Of a stretch of DNA of 64,000 bases, positions 1 to 13,719 are shown in pieces. Where the stretch lies: positions 45,986,112-46,050,111 of the forward strand of contig NC_052613.1 of the NCBI RefSeq assembly GCF_016545825.1, in the 5' to 3' direction. The stretch's first letter is position 1. Every line of letters begins with the position of its first letter. The stretch comes from Eucalyptus grandis. Its lineage: Eukaryota > Streptophyta > Magnoliopsida > Myrtales > Myrtaceae. A program made the translations under genes and the position numbers. A model generated the notes under the pieces. It saw only the letters and a list, made by a program, of their open reading frames with translations. It was not told where the DNA came from and made no database searches.

Positions 1-238
1 GATGTATGGGTATCTTTCTACCAATCAAACGGCCAACTGTGCAAGCTGGCGGTGTACATTTGACTAGAAGGACCGGCCTGAATGTATGTTTAATTGGATG
101 AAAACGAAACGCCGGTCAGCAGCTTGGAACCACAGACACTTGTTTCGTTGTCGGTCGGTTGCGGCAAGAGCACCGACATCTAACCAAGATACAATTATCC
201 ACAGCCTGTAGCTGGTTTGGCTGACCTGCTGTTGAATC
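1..238. repeat. Dispersed repeat, second copy at 31371-31590
   Basis: This stretch matches 31371-31590 in the same orientation over nearly its whole length. The match begins GATGTATGG here and GATGCATGTG there, and runs through the shared words CACAGACACTTGTTTCGTTG and GCTGACCTGCTGTTGAA. The copy at 31 kb lacks about 30 bases near its start. The repeat begins at the window edge, so it may extend further left. No coding capacity is seen; small reading frames inside it are not shared in sense between the copies. It may be part of a larger duplicated block or a mobile element remnant. Confidence 0.75.
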
Positions 239-1720
239 TGTCCCAAAGCGTAGGGACCATCTTGACATTGTCTCTCATTTTCTAAAATTATAAATCAATT
301 TTACAAAGATTTGACGATATGTTTGTATTTATCAGACAAATACTTTTCATTAATTAACTTTTTTAAGCAATACAAAATAGTAAAACCTTGAGGAAAAGGT
401 CTGGCATAGCAGTTTTCCATGAAAAAGAATAACACTTACTTTACTTAAGTGTTATAAATTTTTCTTTTTTTCACTTACGACTTCTAAAAAATATTCATTT
501 GAGTGCCATAACTTTTTAGAAAATGTTTACCCCAAGTATCACAAATCCAACATGGCATTATACTAGTGGTGAATGCCTCTAAAAAATTATGGTGCTCAAG
601 TGATTAATAGAAAATTATGGCACTTAACTGAACGGATTTTAAGAGTCATGACACTCAAGTAAACATTTTTTTAGAAGTCATGGCATGGCATTCAATAAGA
701 CATCTAGTTGACCCCCTTTTTTTTTTTTTTTTTTTTTTTTTGTGGAACTATATCTTGGACAAGTCACTCCTAAGGAAAAAGAACTTCAATAAGACAATGG
801 CAAATACCTCCCCAGTGCAACTCAACGTCCCGTTCATTTGACGCTCAGACCTAGTTTCTTTCAATATGAGAGGGGAGAATTCTCAAACATCCCAAAGAGA
901 TCACAAATTTTTACTTGGGAGATAACAACACCCATCAATTTTCTATCGATGCAAATTGAAGAAGACGCTCAACATCATACATTTGCAATGCTATTTTTCA
1001 ATTCGGGCAAAAAAAAAACTCGGTTTGAGAAATCTAACTTTTTCAATTTAGGGGTAGACTAGTCCTTGATTCAAAATACTAACAAACAATGTCGTTTCGC
1101 TCGCACGGATGAAAGTTTTTGGCGCTAGTGTTTTTGTCCATTAAGTAAAAGTTTGTGTAATTTTTTGGGTTGTTCAGAAAACGGAGCTATTGTCGTCCCG
1201 TGATTTTTTATTTTTGTTTTTGTGTGTATGGCTGACACCAAATTCTATGACAAGCCCACCTTATTTTAACGGCGGAAACGATGGAGGGACTAATCTATTC
1301 GTTTTTCATGAGTTGAGGGGTAAACTTTTTTAAATTTAGTGTTTGAATAAAAAAAAATTTCTTTGCTTAAAAGATCAAACAAAAATAAATGATGGGTGAA
1401 AAAGGGATTCAAGAGAGACCAATGTAAAGGCGAGATAGATCTCTTCTTGTCCTTAACTTCTTTTTTGTCCTTTTCATTTGGTTTTTGTTCACTCACAAGG
1501 TAATCATCTCTTGAGCCCGCATTCGAGACAAACCTACCATTTTGACGTTTAATATGTACAAGCTGGTTTTGAGAACTGCAAACGAAAAACTTGTATGATT
1601 AAACATGTTCCATTTTCTTCTCCTAATCATCGTATTTATAATTGCAATGTCTTCTTTCTTCCACACGCTACCTTAAAACATCAACTCCTTCCTAGTGGAC
1701 TTAATTTGTGGTTTCATTAT
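239..1720. other. AT-rich intergenic stretch, no gene seen
   Basis: No reading frame here resembles a known protein. Between about 470 and 690 there is a loose inverted arrangement of words such as GAGTGCCATAACTTTTTAGA and GACACTCAAGTAAACA, the look of a degraded foldback (MITE-like) element. A run of about 25 T lies near 717-741. The last five bases, ATTAT, are the left target duplication of the following solo LTR. Confidence 0.5.
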
Positions 1721-4023
1721 TGTTGACACCTAAATTTTACTAGTTTACTTAAAACCTAATCGCATACAAAATTAGAATTGGTCGTAAAAAAATTAAATTA
1801 AAAAATTAAAATTAAGAAAAAAACCGTCGGGTTGGGCCGGAGCTGGCCTTGGCCCGGCCCGGCCCCCTCCCTTTCCCTTTGCCCTTGCGCTGGGCCCGGC
1901 CCAGCCTCCTTTCTCCTTCAGCTCGGCTCGCGCCTGTTCTTCCTCCCTCCAGCTGGTCTTCGCTCGAGGAACTGCAAAAAGACAGAACAGAGCGAGCAGC
2001 GAAAGCGGGAGCAGCAGAGGATCGGGTGGCAGACGGCCAGCGTGATCCGCGGGTCGGGAGTGGCCCGGTCGGCAGCTGGCATGGCTGGTCTTCGCACGAG
2101 AACTTGCAAAAGAAAAACGTGAAAGGGGAGGAACAGAAACACAAGGGGAGCACGGAGAGACAGAGAGAAACGGAAAAAGGAAAAACCGAAAGAGAGAACC
2201 GAGAGGGAGTAGGCCGGAGAAGGAGCCGAAGAGCCCCCGGAACGTCCAACTGCCACCGGTGAGCCGTCAACCGCCGCTGTAGTCCTCGGAACCCAGCAGC
2301 ACAGAGAGAGTCGAGAGCGAGCTAGGGAGAGAGTGAGATCGGAAAGTCCCTGGCCGTTGCTAGAGGCCCGACCGTCAGTCGCCGTCCGTCGCTACGTGTC
2401 TCATCCGAACCAGGTAGGCCTTCCCGAGCTACATCTGCTCATTTTTAGGCGTCGGGCCGGAGCTCGTGTCCGACTAGTTCGCGTGAGCTCCGGTTTCGTC
2501 GGTCCTTGGGTTGTGGCCGAAGCTGTTTTTTCTTCCTTCGTATCTGTTCTAAATGCGACCAACTAGCCTTTGAGTTGATCTTGAACGTTGCTCTCGCACG
2601 TCGTGTTGATGTTTGCCTCGAATGAGTCTGTTGGCCGGTGCATCCCAAGTGTTTGATAAAATGCTCGCAAGAGAACAGAAAGAATATTTCATGTTTTGAC
2701 ACGGGATCGGTTCATTCTTGCTCCTATATCCGCAGAATTATATTTGCTTTGCTTGTGTCCATTGAGTTTTTTTTTGTACGTTTATCGTGAAAGAATCATA
2801 TATCGTCGAGTGGTCGTGTTTCTTTGTTCCGGCAAATGGGTTTATGGTCGCCGGAGTTTGTGGCCGACGGTGGTCTGTGTCGGTTGGAATGGACGACCGG
2901 TAGATGGTGGTGATTCGATGGTGGAACGCCGGTTGCTTCGGTCGGTGTTGCCGTTTGGACGAGCTTCGGTGGTTAACAATATCTCGGTGAAAGAAGGGGC
3001 TTCGAGCGTGCAGAGAACCCACGAAGAAGAAGAAGACCAGAAGAATAAAAGAAAAAAACAAGAGAAAAAGAAAAGTGTGGAAAAAGTGAAAAAGTAAAAC
3101 AAAATATTAAAAAGAAAGGAGAAAGTTGGTCTCGGAAGGAGGAATCGCACGAGGGGAGTGCGCAGTGAGAAAAGACAAACGAAAGGAATATTTTTATTTT
3201 TATTTTTTAAAAAAAATTTGAAAATGATTTTTTTAATCCAAAAGTGTTGGATCCGGGTTTGGTTGGGTCCACGGGCCGGATTGGGTTTACCCGGTCCGAA
3301 CCCATTTTATTGAAGTATAATAATATTAAATATTAAATATATATTAAAAATTCAAAAAATTCCGAAATTTCAAAAACTCAGAAAACATTAAAAAAATTCG
3401 AATTTTTTTAAGAAAAAATTTAAAAGTTAAATTGTTTTAATTAAATTAAATTAAAAATTTCGAAAATCCAAAAATAATATGGTTTGGTTAGGAATTGCTA
3501 TGTATTGCCGCTTTAGTGTAATTAAGCCTTTATTTTCTTATATGTTGTTTTTATCACATGTTTAATTTGCGTGTTTTGTGTTTAATTTGCACGTGTTTAA
3601 TTTTAGGGCAAATAGGATCTTGGTAGGTATAATTATTACTTTATTGATTGCGCACTCGCATGGTCACCTCCTATATTAGTGAATAAGTATGAAATCAATC
3701 CAAACTGTCTAATGAAAATCATTTTGTTAAAATGAACAAGATTAGGTACCGAAAGGACACTAATTAGTCAATTAGTGTAATTAAGTCCCCGACCCTAGAT
3801 TCTCCGGTTTCGTAGGAAGTGAGGTACACTCCCATGCCTCACTTGATTTCTAGCCGATCCCAATAGGCAGTGGCGACTCCTTTTGTACAAAATTCCTAAA
3901 AAACATCCCAATGTCACACGGGGTATGGGCTTGGGAGAGCCCGCGCCTAATCATGGGTCTTAAGCCCGTCCTTTAGGCAATACCCCTAAATCTGTTCCCT
4001 CCCTCCGAGGGTAGGTCGCGACA
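1721..4023 (+). mobile_element. Gypsy-type solo LTR, 2.3 kb, with ATTAT target duplication
   Basis: The element starts TGTTGACACC and ends GGTCGCGACA, giving the TG...CA termini of an LTR, and it is flanked on both sides by the same five bases ATTAT (1716-1720 and 4024-4028). It holds no gag, protease, reverse transcriptase or integrase, so it is read as a solo LTR left by recombination between the two LTRs of a full element. A GC-rich block (1830-2300) followed by AT-rich sequence suggests the promoter and transcribed part. The tail from about 3780, including GGCAGTGGCGACTCC and the segment near GGAGAGCCCGCGCCTAATC, is shared with the minus-strand LTRs at 11964-13719 and 26304-28803. The family is inferred from length and termini only. 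Confidence 0.85.
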
Positions 4024-4388
4024 ATTATGAGGAAGTTGGACTGATGATGACTCAACTCATGCATTATTCTCAGCCATCAATATTTGATCGTCAATGGCGC
4101 TTTTCAAGTTAATTCGGCTTTAGATCCGTGGCATAGCATTCTCTCAACTTGACACAATAGTCCCAGCAAGCGTGCCAAAAAGATGTTTCGCCAGTTTTGT
4201 TTCCTGCGAAAAATCTTTCACTAAACGATGCGTTTTGATTTTATTATAAGAGATTCAAGTTCTATATTGAATCTGGAAAGAGAATGTCAAATGCAAGGAT
4301 AAATTTTATTCTCGACTTGTATATACAACTTTGACAATCGATACTCCGATGACTCAAAAACTAATAACTTTTGGGGACAAACTACACT

Positions 4389-4640
4389 AGAATTTAATTA
4401 ACGATGTAATCTGAACACAAGTAGCTAAATAGCATACACTTCAAGTTCAAACTATATCGGAATTTAATCTACAAGACAGCTTGTTTTAGATGTATAATTG
4501 GAATTCAATTGACAACAATACCCCTGGATAGAAGACATAACACCAAAAATTGATCAACGACACTGAGCTTGTGGAATAATATTGGAATTTAATTGACGAT
4601 ACTGAATGATAAAGACACATATCGGAATTTAATAGACAAT
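4389..4640. repeat. Five spaced copies of a GGAATTTAATTGACRA-like word
   Basis: Degenerate copies of one word occur at about 4389, 4458, 4500, 4583 and 4623, all on the same strand and spaced 40-83 bases apart. The copies vary at a few positions (for example GGAATTCAATTGACAAC and GGAATTTAATAGACAAT). This may be a decayed minisatellite or the remains of an element interior. No function is claimed. Confidence 0.4.
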
Positions 4641-6595
4641 GGGAATCTTAAAAACTACAACTAATAGTGTGATAAAGTAAATAAAGTAAAGATAGTTGTT
4701 GTATTGTTTGGGTAGGGCCTCTTCGTTGAACAAGTTACGGTATTTATAGGACGAACTAGTAGCCATTAGTCGGTTACTTTCCTTGAGCGCCACTCTTAGC
4801 GTTCCCCATGTTTTCCTTTTCTTCTTGGCAATCTCATCCATAAGCAATTGTTTCTTGACTTGTTGATGACACTCGCACAACTTACCCATCAAGTGAATAA
4901 TGGCCTCCCTATTTTTATGTGCATTTTGTACATCAGCTATTCTTGCCTAAGCTCTAATGCTAATTCCACTTAAACTCTAAGTCTAATGCGTTCCTCTCAT
5001 AGCTTGACACATAGCAATTAATTACCTTGTCGTCGACTCCAGTATATATGTCTAGATTCCCGTTGACATTTAGCTCAAATATCCTCATAAACACTAGTTG
5101 CCCTCAGCTTTCATGAACAAAATGAGGTGTATCACTCTTATTATTCTCCTTGTGGCCAGCACATACAATAGAGGTAATTTCGGGTGTCAACACTTTGTTC
5201 TTTCTTTTTAGTGATAGAGATCTCACACGATCTCGTTGCCCAGCATATTTATTGGGTAGTTTGGTTGGTTACGTCTACTTCTATTCCTTGTATTGTTGAC
5301 TTTCGGGCGCATGGCCTTTCAACTGATAAAGAAAAAAGACCTTGTAAGTAATATCTATCTTGGATTGAGAGACAGAAAACAGAAAACGAAATTGCAAAGC
5401 ATCAACTAAGCCTAACTATACAATGACTTATCCATTATGGAAGAGGATCTGCCGCAAATCTTCGAAATGGAGTGTTTGATGCAGTTCACGTTTGATTGGA
5501 GATGGTTCCTTACATAGTCTAATATAACATGACGAAAAGTCATGCCGATTTATGTGGGAATGTTAAGTAATGGGCTATAAACCATACATTGTTTGGCTCG
5601 GTTTCTAACAATTTAAACTTTGAGGGAAAATAGTTTGTTAAAGATGGTATAGAATATGGATTACCGGTTCAAATCCTAACATTCAGCCTCTTTCATATAT
5701 CTCTTACCTATATTGCCCGTGTAAGGACTGGATTACATCTGAGGAGGAGTTTTAAAAAGATACGTTTATATGTGTTGTTGGGCTGTGTTTTCTAACATTT
5801 TGAACTTTTATTATTGAAAAAAAAATTGAAATTAAAAAAGAAAAGTTTGTTAACAAGGACTGTATAACTTTGTTCCTGATCAAATCTTCAAAAGCAACAA
5901 TAAGTTATAGCAAGAGATGGAGCGCTCAATGTCCACCACGAATCTTCACATATCAATTTATAATCAGCCATCACTGACAAAATTTGTATTGGCACGTACG
6001 CTTATAAGTTGTAGTTTGCAACGTATTTGAGACAAGTATCATAGTTTTTAGAATGTGAATTCCTATGAAGTACGATATTTTGGTTTGTTTGGAATGAAAT
6101 CTGAGCATGTATTGAAATGATTTTGGATCGTTAGATCTGAAGGAATCCATGTGTGATCCACCATTTGTTCTTTCACTCAAAAACCCTAGCTACCGTTAGC
6201 TCTCACTTAATATTTTTCTTGGATACCCGGTTGCTTTGGAAGCCCGTGAAGGGTTTGGTTTCGTTAGATGTCTCAATCATATTGTCAAATTAGATTGACC
6301 GATAAAGGCAGTAAACATTAAATCCCATGTAGGTAGTGCGTCCAAAAATTGATTGACGATGTATGACGCAGAAATCGTGATTCATGAGGTTTAGCAGTTG
6401 AGTTAAGATAGGAAACCTTACGAAATCGCATGTTTGAAATGGATGTTTAAATTAAAATAATCTTATTAATGAGTGCTTTTATGGCCTTCGTTGGAAATGC
6501 TCTGTAAAAAGGTCTCACTTTTCAAAGTTTTCTATTTTCGATATACTTATTATAATTTTCAAAAACAATTAGTACTCTTAAAACTGTAGCACTTT

Positions 6596-6649
<54 letters not shown>

Positions 6650-9465
6650 ACAAGTAGCATGGGACACTCATTAATGAATGTAAAATTATAAAGTGGTACA
6701 AAGTAGGGGTAAGTAAAACAAACCGATTGAATTGGAGACTGCTCGGACTAGATTTGATATGATTCCTAAAAGTGGAACTGATATCCAAGCGATCTGGCTC
6801 CCAGGAGGAACCAGACCAAATATGTATATCTTTAAAAAAAAAAAATGGAGCCTTCATCTCTGTAGGCTTCAAAAAAACATAGAAACGTGGGTGAAAAGTA
6901 GTATTTTTGTCATGTTAGATGGAGGCTTCCATCTCTGTAGGCTCTCCGAATGTGCGCGTCGATAATTGAGCGATGTTGTTTTGTTCTTTAGTTGACAAGA
7001 TGGTTACATACCTTCTTTTATACTTATAAATGATGAGACAGAAATTAGAATTTTTCTGTAGTGTCTCTGTATTGTTTCATTTGGTCTGGTATAAAGAGGT
7101 GATTTTTGCTAAACCCCTCTGCTTGCTGTGTGGAAGCATTGTTGGAGTTAATGCTTTTCAATAGGACAAGCTATTGACTTTATCTTTAGTTAATATCATG
7201 TTCAATTCAAGCCGGTTCCACCATCGATGTTTTCTTCTTTTAATTGCCGAGATTACAAGGATCTTGATGATTTTGCTCAACGTAATATGATCAACTCTTT
7301 CCACAGATTGGTTAGGGTTTCACGTCATTTGTTTGCTAAAAAACCAAGTTTGGTAGATATTTCATTTGCTAAATGCAGAGGACAGAATGAAGTTTTAGAA
7401 CAACAAGCACTTTTATGTGACTGGTTTCTTTGGACAGGACCAGAACCGGACCAAACCGGACCGGGAACTGATCATCCCTTGTACAAAGACTTATAAAATT
7501 TGTATATTAAATTTTTTTTATACAAATTGCTTATAATATAAACCTAAATTAAATAGAATGATTTTATTTATATCGTAGAAATGGAGTTCAAATTATTGGG
7601 AGAATAATGACAACCCGAATAAAATCAGATTAGCACTGCACAACAAAATAATCTCCCTTTGTATACAACATAATAGGAAACATACAATAAAGTAAATACC
7701 AAGCACCCACAAATACCAGCAACTTTACTTGGAAAACCTTCCCAAAGTGAGGAGATAGAAAAAAAGGGGGACCCAAGTCCACCCAAAATCATCACTATCA
7801 ATAAAATTGGGTAAACAAAGTTTTTGCCTAGCTAATAATGCCAAGGGTAAAGGCAACAACAATATCAAGAACACAGTTCTTAGTAATACACAGGCACTTC
7901 ACAAAAGATTAAGGATAGATCTCACTAAAATGCATGTTTGGTTCAACCTACAAAAAACTTGATGTAGGAAGCATGTATCAACCTCTAATTTTCAGTTTGA
8001 AGAAAATTGAACAGTACCCATTTTTCCAAATTTTCTGCTCCCTTTCTCTCTTGCTACGATCTCACATTAATCATTATTTGCAGCTACCACATGAAATAGA
8101 GATTTGAGGCCAATATAGCATTCCATTAATTTTTCATAAGGATTATCATTAGGACTCAAGCTTTTGAGCTTGCATTTCATTGGGCTTCCTCTATAGGGGA
8201 ACGGAATCATTCAAACACAAATGTCAGTAGCATCATTCGAAGATAGCCTTCCTTCCGCTCTTGGCCAAGGTGTCGGTTCCTTGATTGGCGGCCCAAATGA
8301 GTGCTTTTATGACAACATTGCGATTGCATTGTAGCAAGATTTGGCTTGCAGACTTGCTCGCTGTTAACATATTTTCAAAAAAAAATTATGCACATTTCCA
8401 ACATGTTGTTGAGAAAACTCCTATTAGGTTTTGAAGTTGACAAAACTTCCCTTCTCTTATTCTTATTCTGAGGAATATTGGACTTCTGTGTTATATCGTG
8501 GAATGCTGCCAAAGTCTATTTTACATGAGAAGTCTTTCCCACTTTGACAATGATCTAGACTGAAACCAAGCTTAGAACGGAGATATAATCAGACTTAGGA
8601 TTATTGATCTTTTAACAAGAATTCAGTACGATCAAGACATATTTGGCTTTTCTAGCAGAGAATCGCACTTACCTTTCTTAAATATATTGAAATGAATCAC
8701 GGATTGGTGAAATCAATTTTAAAGACAAATTTCTTTTTTGGGAAGAATATACTTATGGAAACCAAGATTCTGATTGTATGAGCGACCAGGATCATCAGAT
8801 TTTCACCACAATCTTTAAACGGTTATAAGATTTCCTTAATTGATTCTGTCCAACGAGTTGATTGGAAGAAATTCCTCTAGAAAGTGTCAGCGGTTAGAAA
8901 AGCATGGAGAAGTATTTAAGGAGGTCATTCGGTTTATTTGAGATAGTGCGTGAGAATTAAAATTGCAAAGTCTGAAACTTTATAAATCACTTGTTCTTCA
9001 CTGATAGTGCTTACAATTGTACTCAGGAGAGAAAAATACAAATGAGTGACTTAGTGAGGGAAAAAGAAACCTTCACTGAGTGATCATACTCAAATCACTT
9101 TAATTCTCTTTTGATTTATAGTGAAATCCAACCTGAAAACTGTCAGCATGGGAGAATGAACGTATGATTGATTTAAACCAAACCACTATAAATTTTGTAT
9201 TCAATTTGTTCTTCTCTTAACTCCTTTAATTTGTTTGTTGTGATATTTTTCTAATTTCTGCTAATTTCCAAAATATTCTATTTAAGTCTGAATTTATATC
9301 AGAAGTCTTGTGTTAGTCAGACTCTGGTTGAAGAAAATATCTTTTACTGCTTTTATTGGCTAAATTTGTCTTTACACCTATTCACCTCCCCTCTAGCTGG
9401 CAATACTATCACTTTCACATGTAAACATAAAATTACACCTTTTTTGATATTATAAAACAAATAAA
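4641..9465. other. Intergenic stretch without a recognisable gene
   Basis: Sequence is AT-rich with scattered short reading frames, none of which I recognise. One frame at 7227-7496 (89 codons, plus) has no known motif and ends in a degenerate GGACC-rich repeat, so I do not call it a gene. An AT dinucleotide tract lies at 6599-6646. Nothing else can be supported. Confidence 0.5.
6599..6646. repeat. (AT)n microsatellite
   Basis: About 24 uninterrupted AT units are visible. Confidence 0.95.
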
Positions 9466-9735
9466 GTGGTTGGAGTTGTGTATAGGAACTTCGTGAATCA
9501 CGTGTAATGGGTTTGCTTCATATAGAATCATTCATTCTACCGGTGGGGAAGATGAACAACAAAAGCAAGTAGCTTTATTTCACAATGTACTAATCACTAT
9601 GTAAGTACGTAAGATCTTATATATGTTGAGCACAATTGCTTTGTTTGATGTGATTAGGAGAATTGGTTATTCGCCTTCTTCATTCTCGTTAGTAGTAAAT
9701 ATCGGTGGTAATTTGACCAACATTCCGTTGAATTT
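9466..9735 (-). promoter_or_regulatory. Orphan copy of the MLP upstream unit, with G-box
   Basis: This stretch matches the region upstream of the MLP gene of copy B (about 30616-31060), sharing GGTTGGAGTTGTGTATA, a central ATCACGTG and the AAAGCAAGTAGCT region. The G-box CACGTG is at 9499-9504. No MLP coding exon is attached on the side where one would be expected, so it is either the remnant of a lost MLP gene or part of a repeat that happens to lie upstream of the MLP genes. Regulatory function is inferred only from the conserved box and position. Confidence 0.5.
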
Positions 9736-10979
9736 ATTGGGGTTGTGTTTCTTATTAAATAGGTGAGACCTATTTGTAGTATTTTTAGCTCATGGCTTTA
9801 CAATGTGCTTAGTTAGTTGGAGAGCTCTTCTTACGTTATCTTGGGCTTCACCATCATCAATAGCAACCAAGCTCCGCCGCGGACGACAACGAGCCAAGGA
9901 AGGAGACGATCAAAGGAGAGGCAAGTGGCTGAGAAGAAGAGTGGGTTTGTGAGGTGTGATTATGATATGGCGGGCAAGTCTTTTACTGGTTTATTTTCAT
10001 TGGCTACGTGACGATCTTTTAATGAATAGTCGAAATGGGGTAGATCTAGCCATAGCCATACCCCAATTTCTTTTCCCTCCACATATGTCGGTGTCATCTC
10101 CAGCATTACTCTCAACCCCTTTCTTAGCACGTGTCAAATGAATAGCATGGGTCAATGTTACTATTTATGTTATTATTAAGTATTGCAAAATCAACAGCAG
10201 TCACTTTAAAGCTAACCTAATATGATGCAGTTGCGCGTTAGAATCGTTTGGGTTATTTAATGTGGGCACGGTTGCTTCAACTGACTCGTTGTTGAATTAG
10301 TCGAAAGAAAATAAAAAAATTGTGAACCTTATCTAGAACTCATCTATGGATCCCACGACGTGGATATAAAATGGATATCATATTGTAAATAATTGTACGA
10401 TTTAATATTTAAATATTCCAACGTTCACCCTCATGCATTGGATCTTGGTCTAAATTTAAAGCATGAAAATACATAATTAGAAATACAAATAAAGGCTTAC
10501 AAAAATTTGAACCAAGACCACCTACTCTGATATTATATAAGATTTTGTAAGATCTCTTATTGTGGTATCATATGAAATTTTGTGGAACTGTTGCTTATTG
10601 TTTAAAAAAATTAAGTTATTACAAGAAGGTGCTATTTAACATTTAACTATTCTAACAATAACATTTCTTTCTTTCTTAGGGAAAAGGAAAAAATAACACT
10701 AACTAGTTGGATTTCAACCAAACTGAATCAATTGCAAGACCTGAAACTTTGGTATATATTTGTTGATTGATAAATTTGGTTTTTGGCCCAAAGAATATGA
10801 AAATGTAAGCATATAATTAAACCCTTTGTATATATAAGATTCAAAATGGGTTATCATATTGTGAAACAAATAAGCTTTTCATTTAGAGGGTAAACTCAAA
10901 TTTGGCATGGCACCATTGTGACACAAGATCGCGATTTGCCAACTAGTGTAACCTCAAGCAAGGTCTACCACGTGCACAC

Positions 10980-10982
<3 letters not shown>

Positions 10983-11027
<45 letters not shown>
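10983..11027. repeat. (GA)n microsatellite
   Basis: About 22 GA units are visible without interruption. Confidence 0.95.
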
Positions 11028-11029
<2 letters not shown>

Positions 11030-11779
11030 GTGCAAATAAATAAAGAAAAAATGAGTCATGAAATTTGTAGAAAAATCACACTGAACTGAATTATATAAGT
11101 TCAAGAATGATGAAAAAAAAATCAGGAATGTCATCAAACAATCAGCGAAAGTTGACGAACTACCCGTCATTGCCCAAGTAAAAAAGAAAAAAAAAAAAGA
11201 ACGAACATCATTCATCTCCCGAGGAAGGGTCGATATAAGGCAAACTCGAAGTTCCTTCAGTCGAATTGCTGTATCGATTTGACCGACAGCTACATTGATT
11301 CACAAATTTATGTATAGCTCAACAAGAAGAGAACTATCAGTCCCTCAAATCTTGCGCGGGACCAAATGAACAGTGGAATTAAACTAGACCGCCAGATGTT
11401 GCCACAAAAACAAAGGCTAATTTTCTCTTGTGATTTTTTTTTTTTTTTACCGAAATGGGCTTACATCGTAATGCATGAACATGATGTGATCTCCTAAGGA
11501 TCATGATCCTCTCAAATCAGGATTAGAACATATATTTTATTGAATTTAATTAGAGAGAGAGCATTTAACTTTAGTTTTCTTTCTCCTTCTTTAACTGACT
11601 TCCCCTCATCCTCCTGGTGCATAGTTCGTCAAAAAAAAGGGTTCAAATCAGAAACTAAACCGAATCAAATTTTGTTTTGATCCGTTTTTCTTTTTTTTTT
11701 TTTGGAAACGAACCATAAAACAAAACTGTATTGTACTACCTCCTACTATTTTACTATATTTACCATTACATGAGAAGTA

Positions 11780-11937
11780 ACATTTCATTTTAAATGTGAA
11801 GCAGTTTAGATGTGAGCTTATGAATTGGTCTGAGCATGAAGTTTGGTTTCTACAATAATTTAGTACTCTCTACATTTCATTTTAAATGTGAAGCAGTTTA
11901 GATGTGAGCTTATGAATTGGTCTGGGCATGAAGTTTG
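11780..11937. repeat. Tandem duplication, offset 91 bp
   Basis: The segment 11780-11846 recurs almost unchanged at 11871-11937. Both copies contain GTGAAGCAGTTTAGATGTG and end in GCATGAAGTTTGGT, with a G/A difference just before GCATG. Confidence 0.9.
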
Positions 11938-11963
11938 GTACTCTCTCCTCTCTCTCGTGGAGA

Positions 11964-13719
11964 TGTTAAATTTGTAGAGTGTGGATCTTGCAAGCGCCCT
12001 TGAATGAGGAGACAATGATGGCGATGTGTTGCATAAAAGAAATGCAGCATTCGATTAGACGTGGGCCTTCCTAAGCTTATATATGCAACGTTGGAATATT
12101 CGAGATTAAGTTAAATTAATATTATGAGACTTTTTAAATGAGGAGTCGCCACTAGCCTATCGGAGTTGACTAAAAATCAAGTAAGGCATATAAGTATACC
12201 CACTTCCTACACAACTAAAGATTGTGAGTATGAGGACTTAGTTATACTAATTTTCTCTAATGCCTTTTCAGTATGGTTCTTCTTATCAAAAAATTATGTA
12301 ACGGGCAGCTCAAATGCATTATATGAGTGCACGGTCATTAAAATAACAATCAATAATCAAAGCAACAGATAAATTGCAAAAATAGGGAAGAAATTAAAAT
12401 ACCTTAAATTTCTATCAAGTGTTTATCAAAAGAACACGCATGCCTAACCTAAACATTAACTCTAATTGTTTATGCAATTCTATTTAACTCTCTTTTTTTG
12501 GCATTTTATTCATTTATGTAATGTCAATCTAAGCTTTAATGCAAATGTTCTAACATGACATGCATTCTAGATGAACCTAAACATGCAATGTCTAAATGAC
12601 ATGCAATCAATGACATGGCACGGATGACATGGCATGTATGGATGACATAGCATACAAAGTGGCATAATGATGATGCAACTAAAAAAAAACTATATGACAT
12701 GCACATAACATGGCATAGTAAATAATAACACAATTAAAACTATATGACATACACGTGATATTTTTGGTATTTCTATTAAAATTCGTAATTAAATATGCCC
12801 TAATTTAAGTATGCAATTTGAACTAAGAAAAGAAATCTAATCCATTCTATGATGATGTTCTTTTTGTTAATTTTAGAATATGGCAGTCGTCTGAATTAAA
12901 CATAGATTAACAACTAATCGACACTTGCAATCCAATGAAATTTCAAATTAAAAGATTGAGATAATTTAAAAAATAACGTATCATCTAACAGGTTAAATTA
13001 AAGATTATCACAATCTTTAGGCATAATAATTATCCAATATCAAGTCAAAGTAATTAAAAAATGATCCAAAACCTGATCAAATTTGTAATTAAATTCATTA
13101 TCATCAATAATGCCCTAATTGGATGATGCCTAAAATCTCATATATCGCAATTAGATAACGAAATCACACAGAAATTAGCAATTTAATATTCAAATCAATT
13201 CAGATAAAGATTGTTACCTAGTTTGAATGATATAATCCGGATTAAGATCTAGGGACGCTGGGATTGCGATGGCGGTCGACGGTGGCTTCACTGAGATTCA
13301 CCCATGGAGTGGTTCTCGGCTGGAAAGTTTAGCAGGGACTCTCGGGTGACCTGTAAAATAGAAACACCACACCTTCGTATGACCCCCTCCATGTTGAGTA
13401 TCCCGCGTCTTCTCTTCTCAGTGAGTACTTTATGTTGAATAGAATAAAGCGCAGAGGCTCCTTATTTCTTTTTCTTTTTTCTTTTCATCGACTCTACTTT
13501 GATCTCCACCCACGGCTTGGACTTCTGCAGCTGGTGCATGGGCATGACATGTGACTCATGTACGTATCAGTTCTAAATTTTATCATTGCGGTACGGATCC
13601 TAAACTTAATGCACATGCAAATCAAGTGAATTTATATTTTTGTTCAAGAATCGGATCAACCCCCAATTTTTTTATGTAATAAAAAACTAAATGTGACAGT
13701 TAAAATTTAGGTATCAACA
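11964..13719 (-). mobile_element. Gypsy-like LTR, copy A, minus orientation
   Basis: Read on the minus strand this stretch begins TGTTGATACC at 13719 and ends TTTAACA at 11964. Its start resembles that of the solo LTR at 1721 (TGTTGACACC), and near its other end it shares the GGCGACTCC block and a segment like AAGGCCCACGTCTAATC. It is the counterpart of 26304-28803. The five bases outside its ends (GGAGA left, ACTGT right) do not match, so no target duplication is present. That fits an LTR formed or moved by ectopic recombination. No retrotransposon protein is encoded. Confidence 0.65.

Larger units (their letters stand above)
9736..11963. other. Intergenic stretch
   Basis: No gene is recognised. 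It holds a GA microsatellite (10983-11027) and a short tandem duplication (11780-11937). Small reading frames at 9817-10141 lack recognisable motifs. Confidence 0.5.

Noticed and set aside
1812..2270. Overlapping long frames on both strands
   Set aside because: They lie in the GC-rich part of the solo LTR at 1721-4023, have low-complexity composition and show no protein motif.
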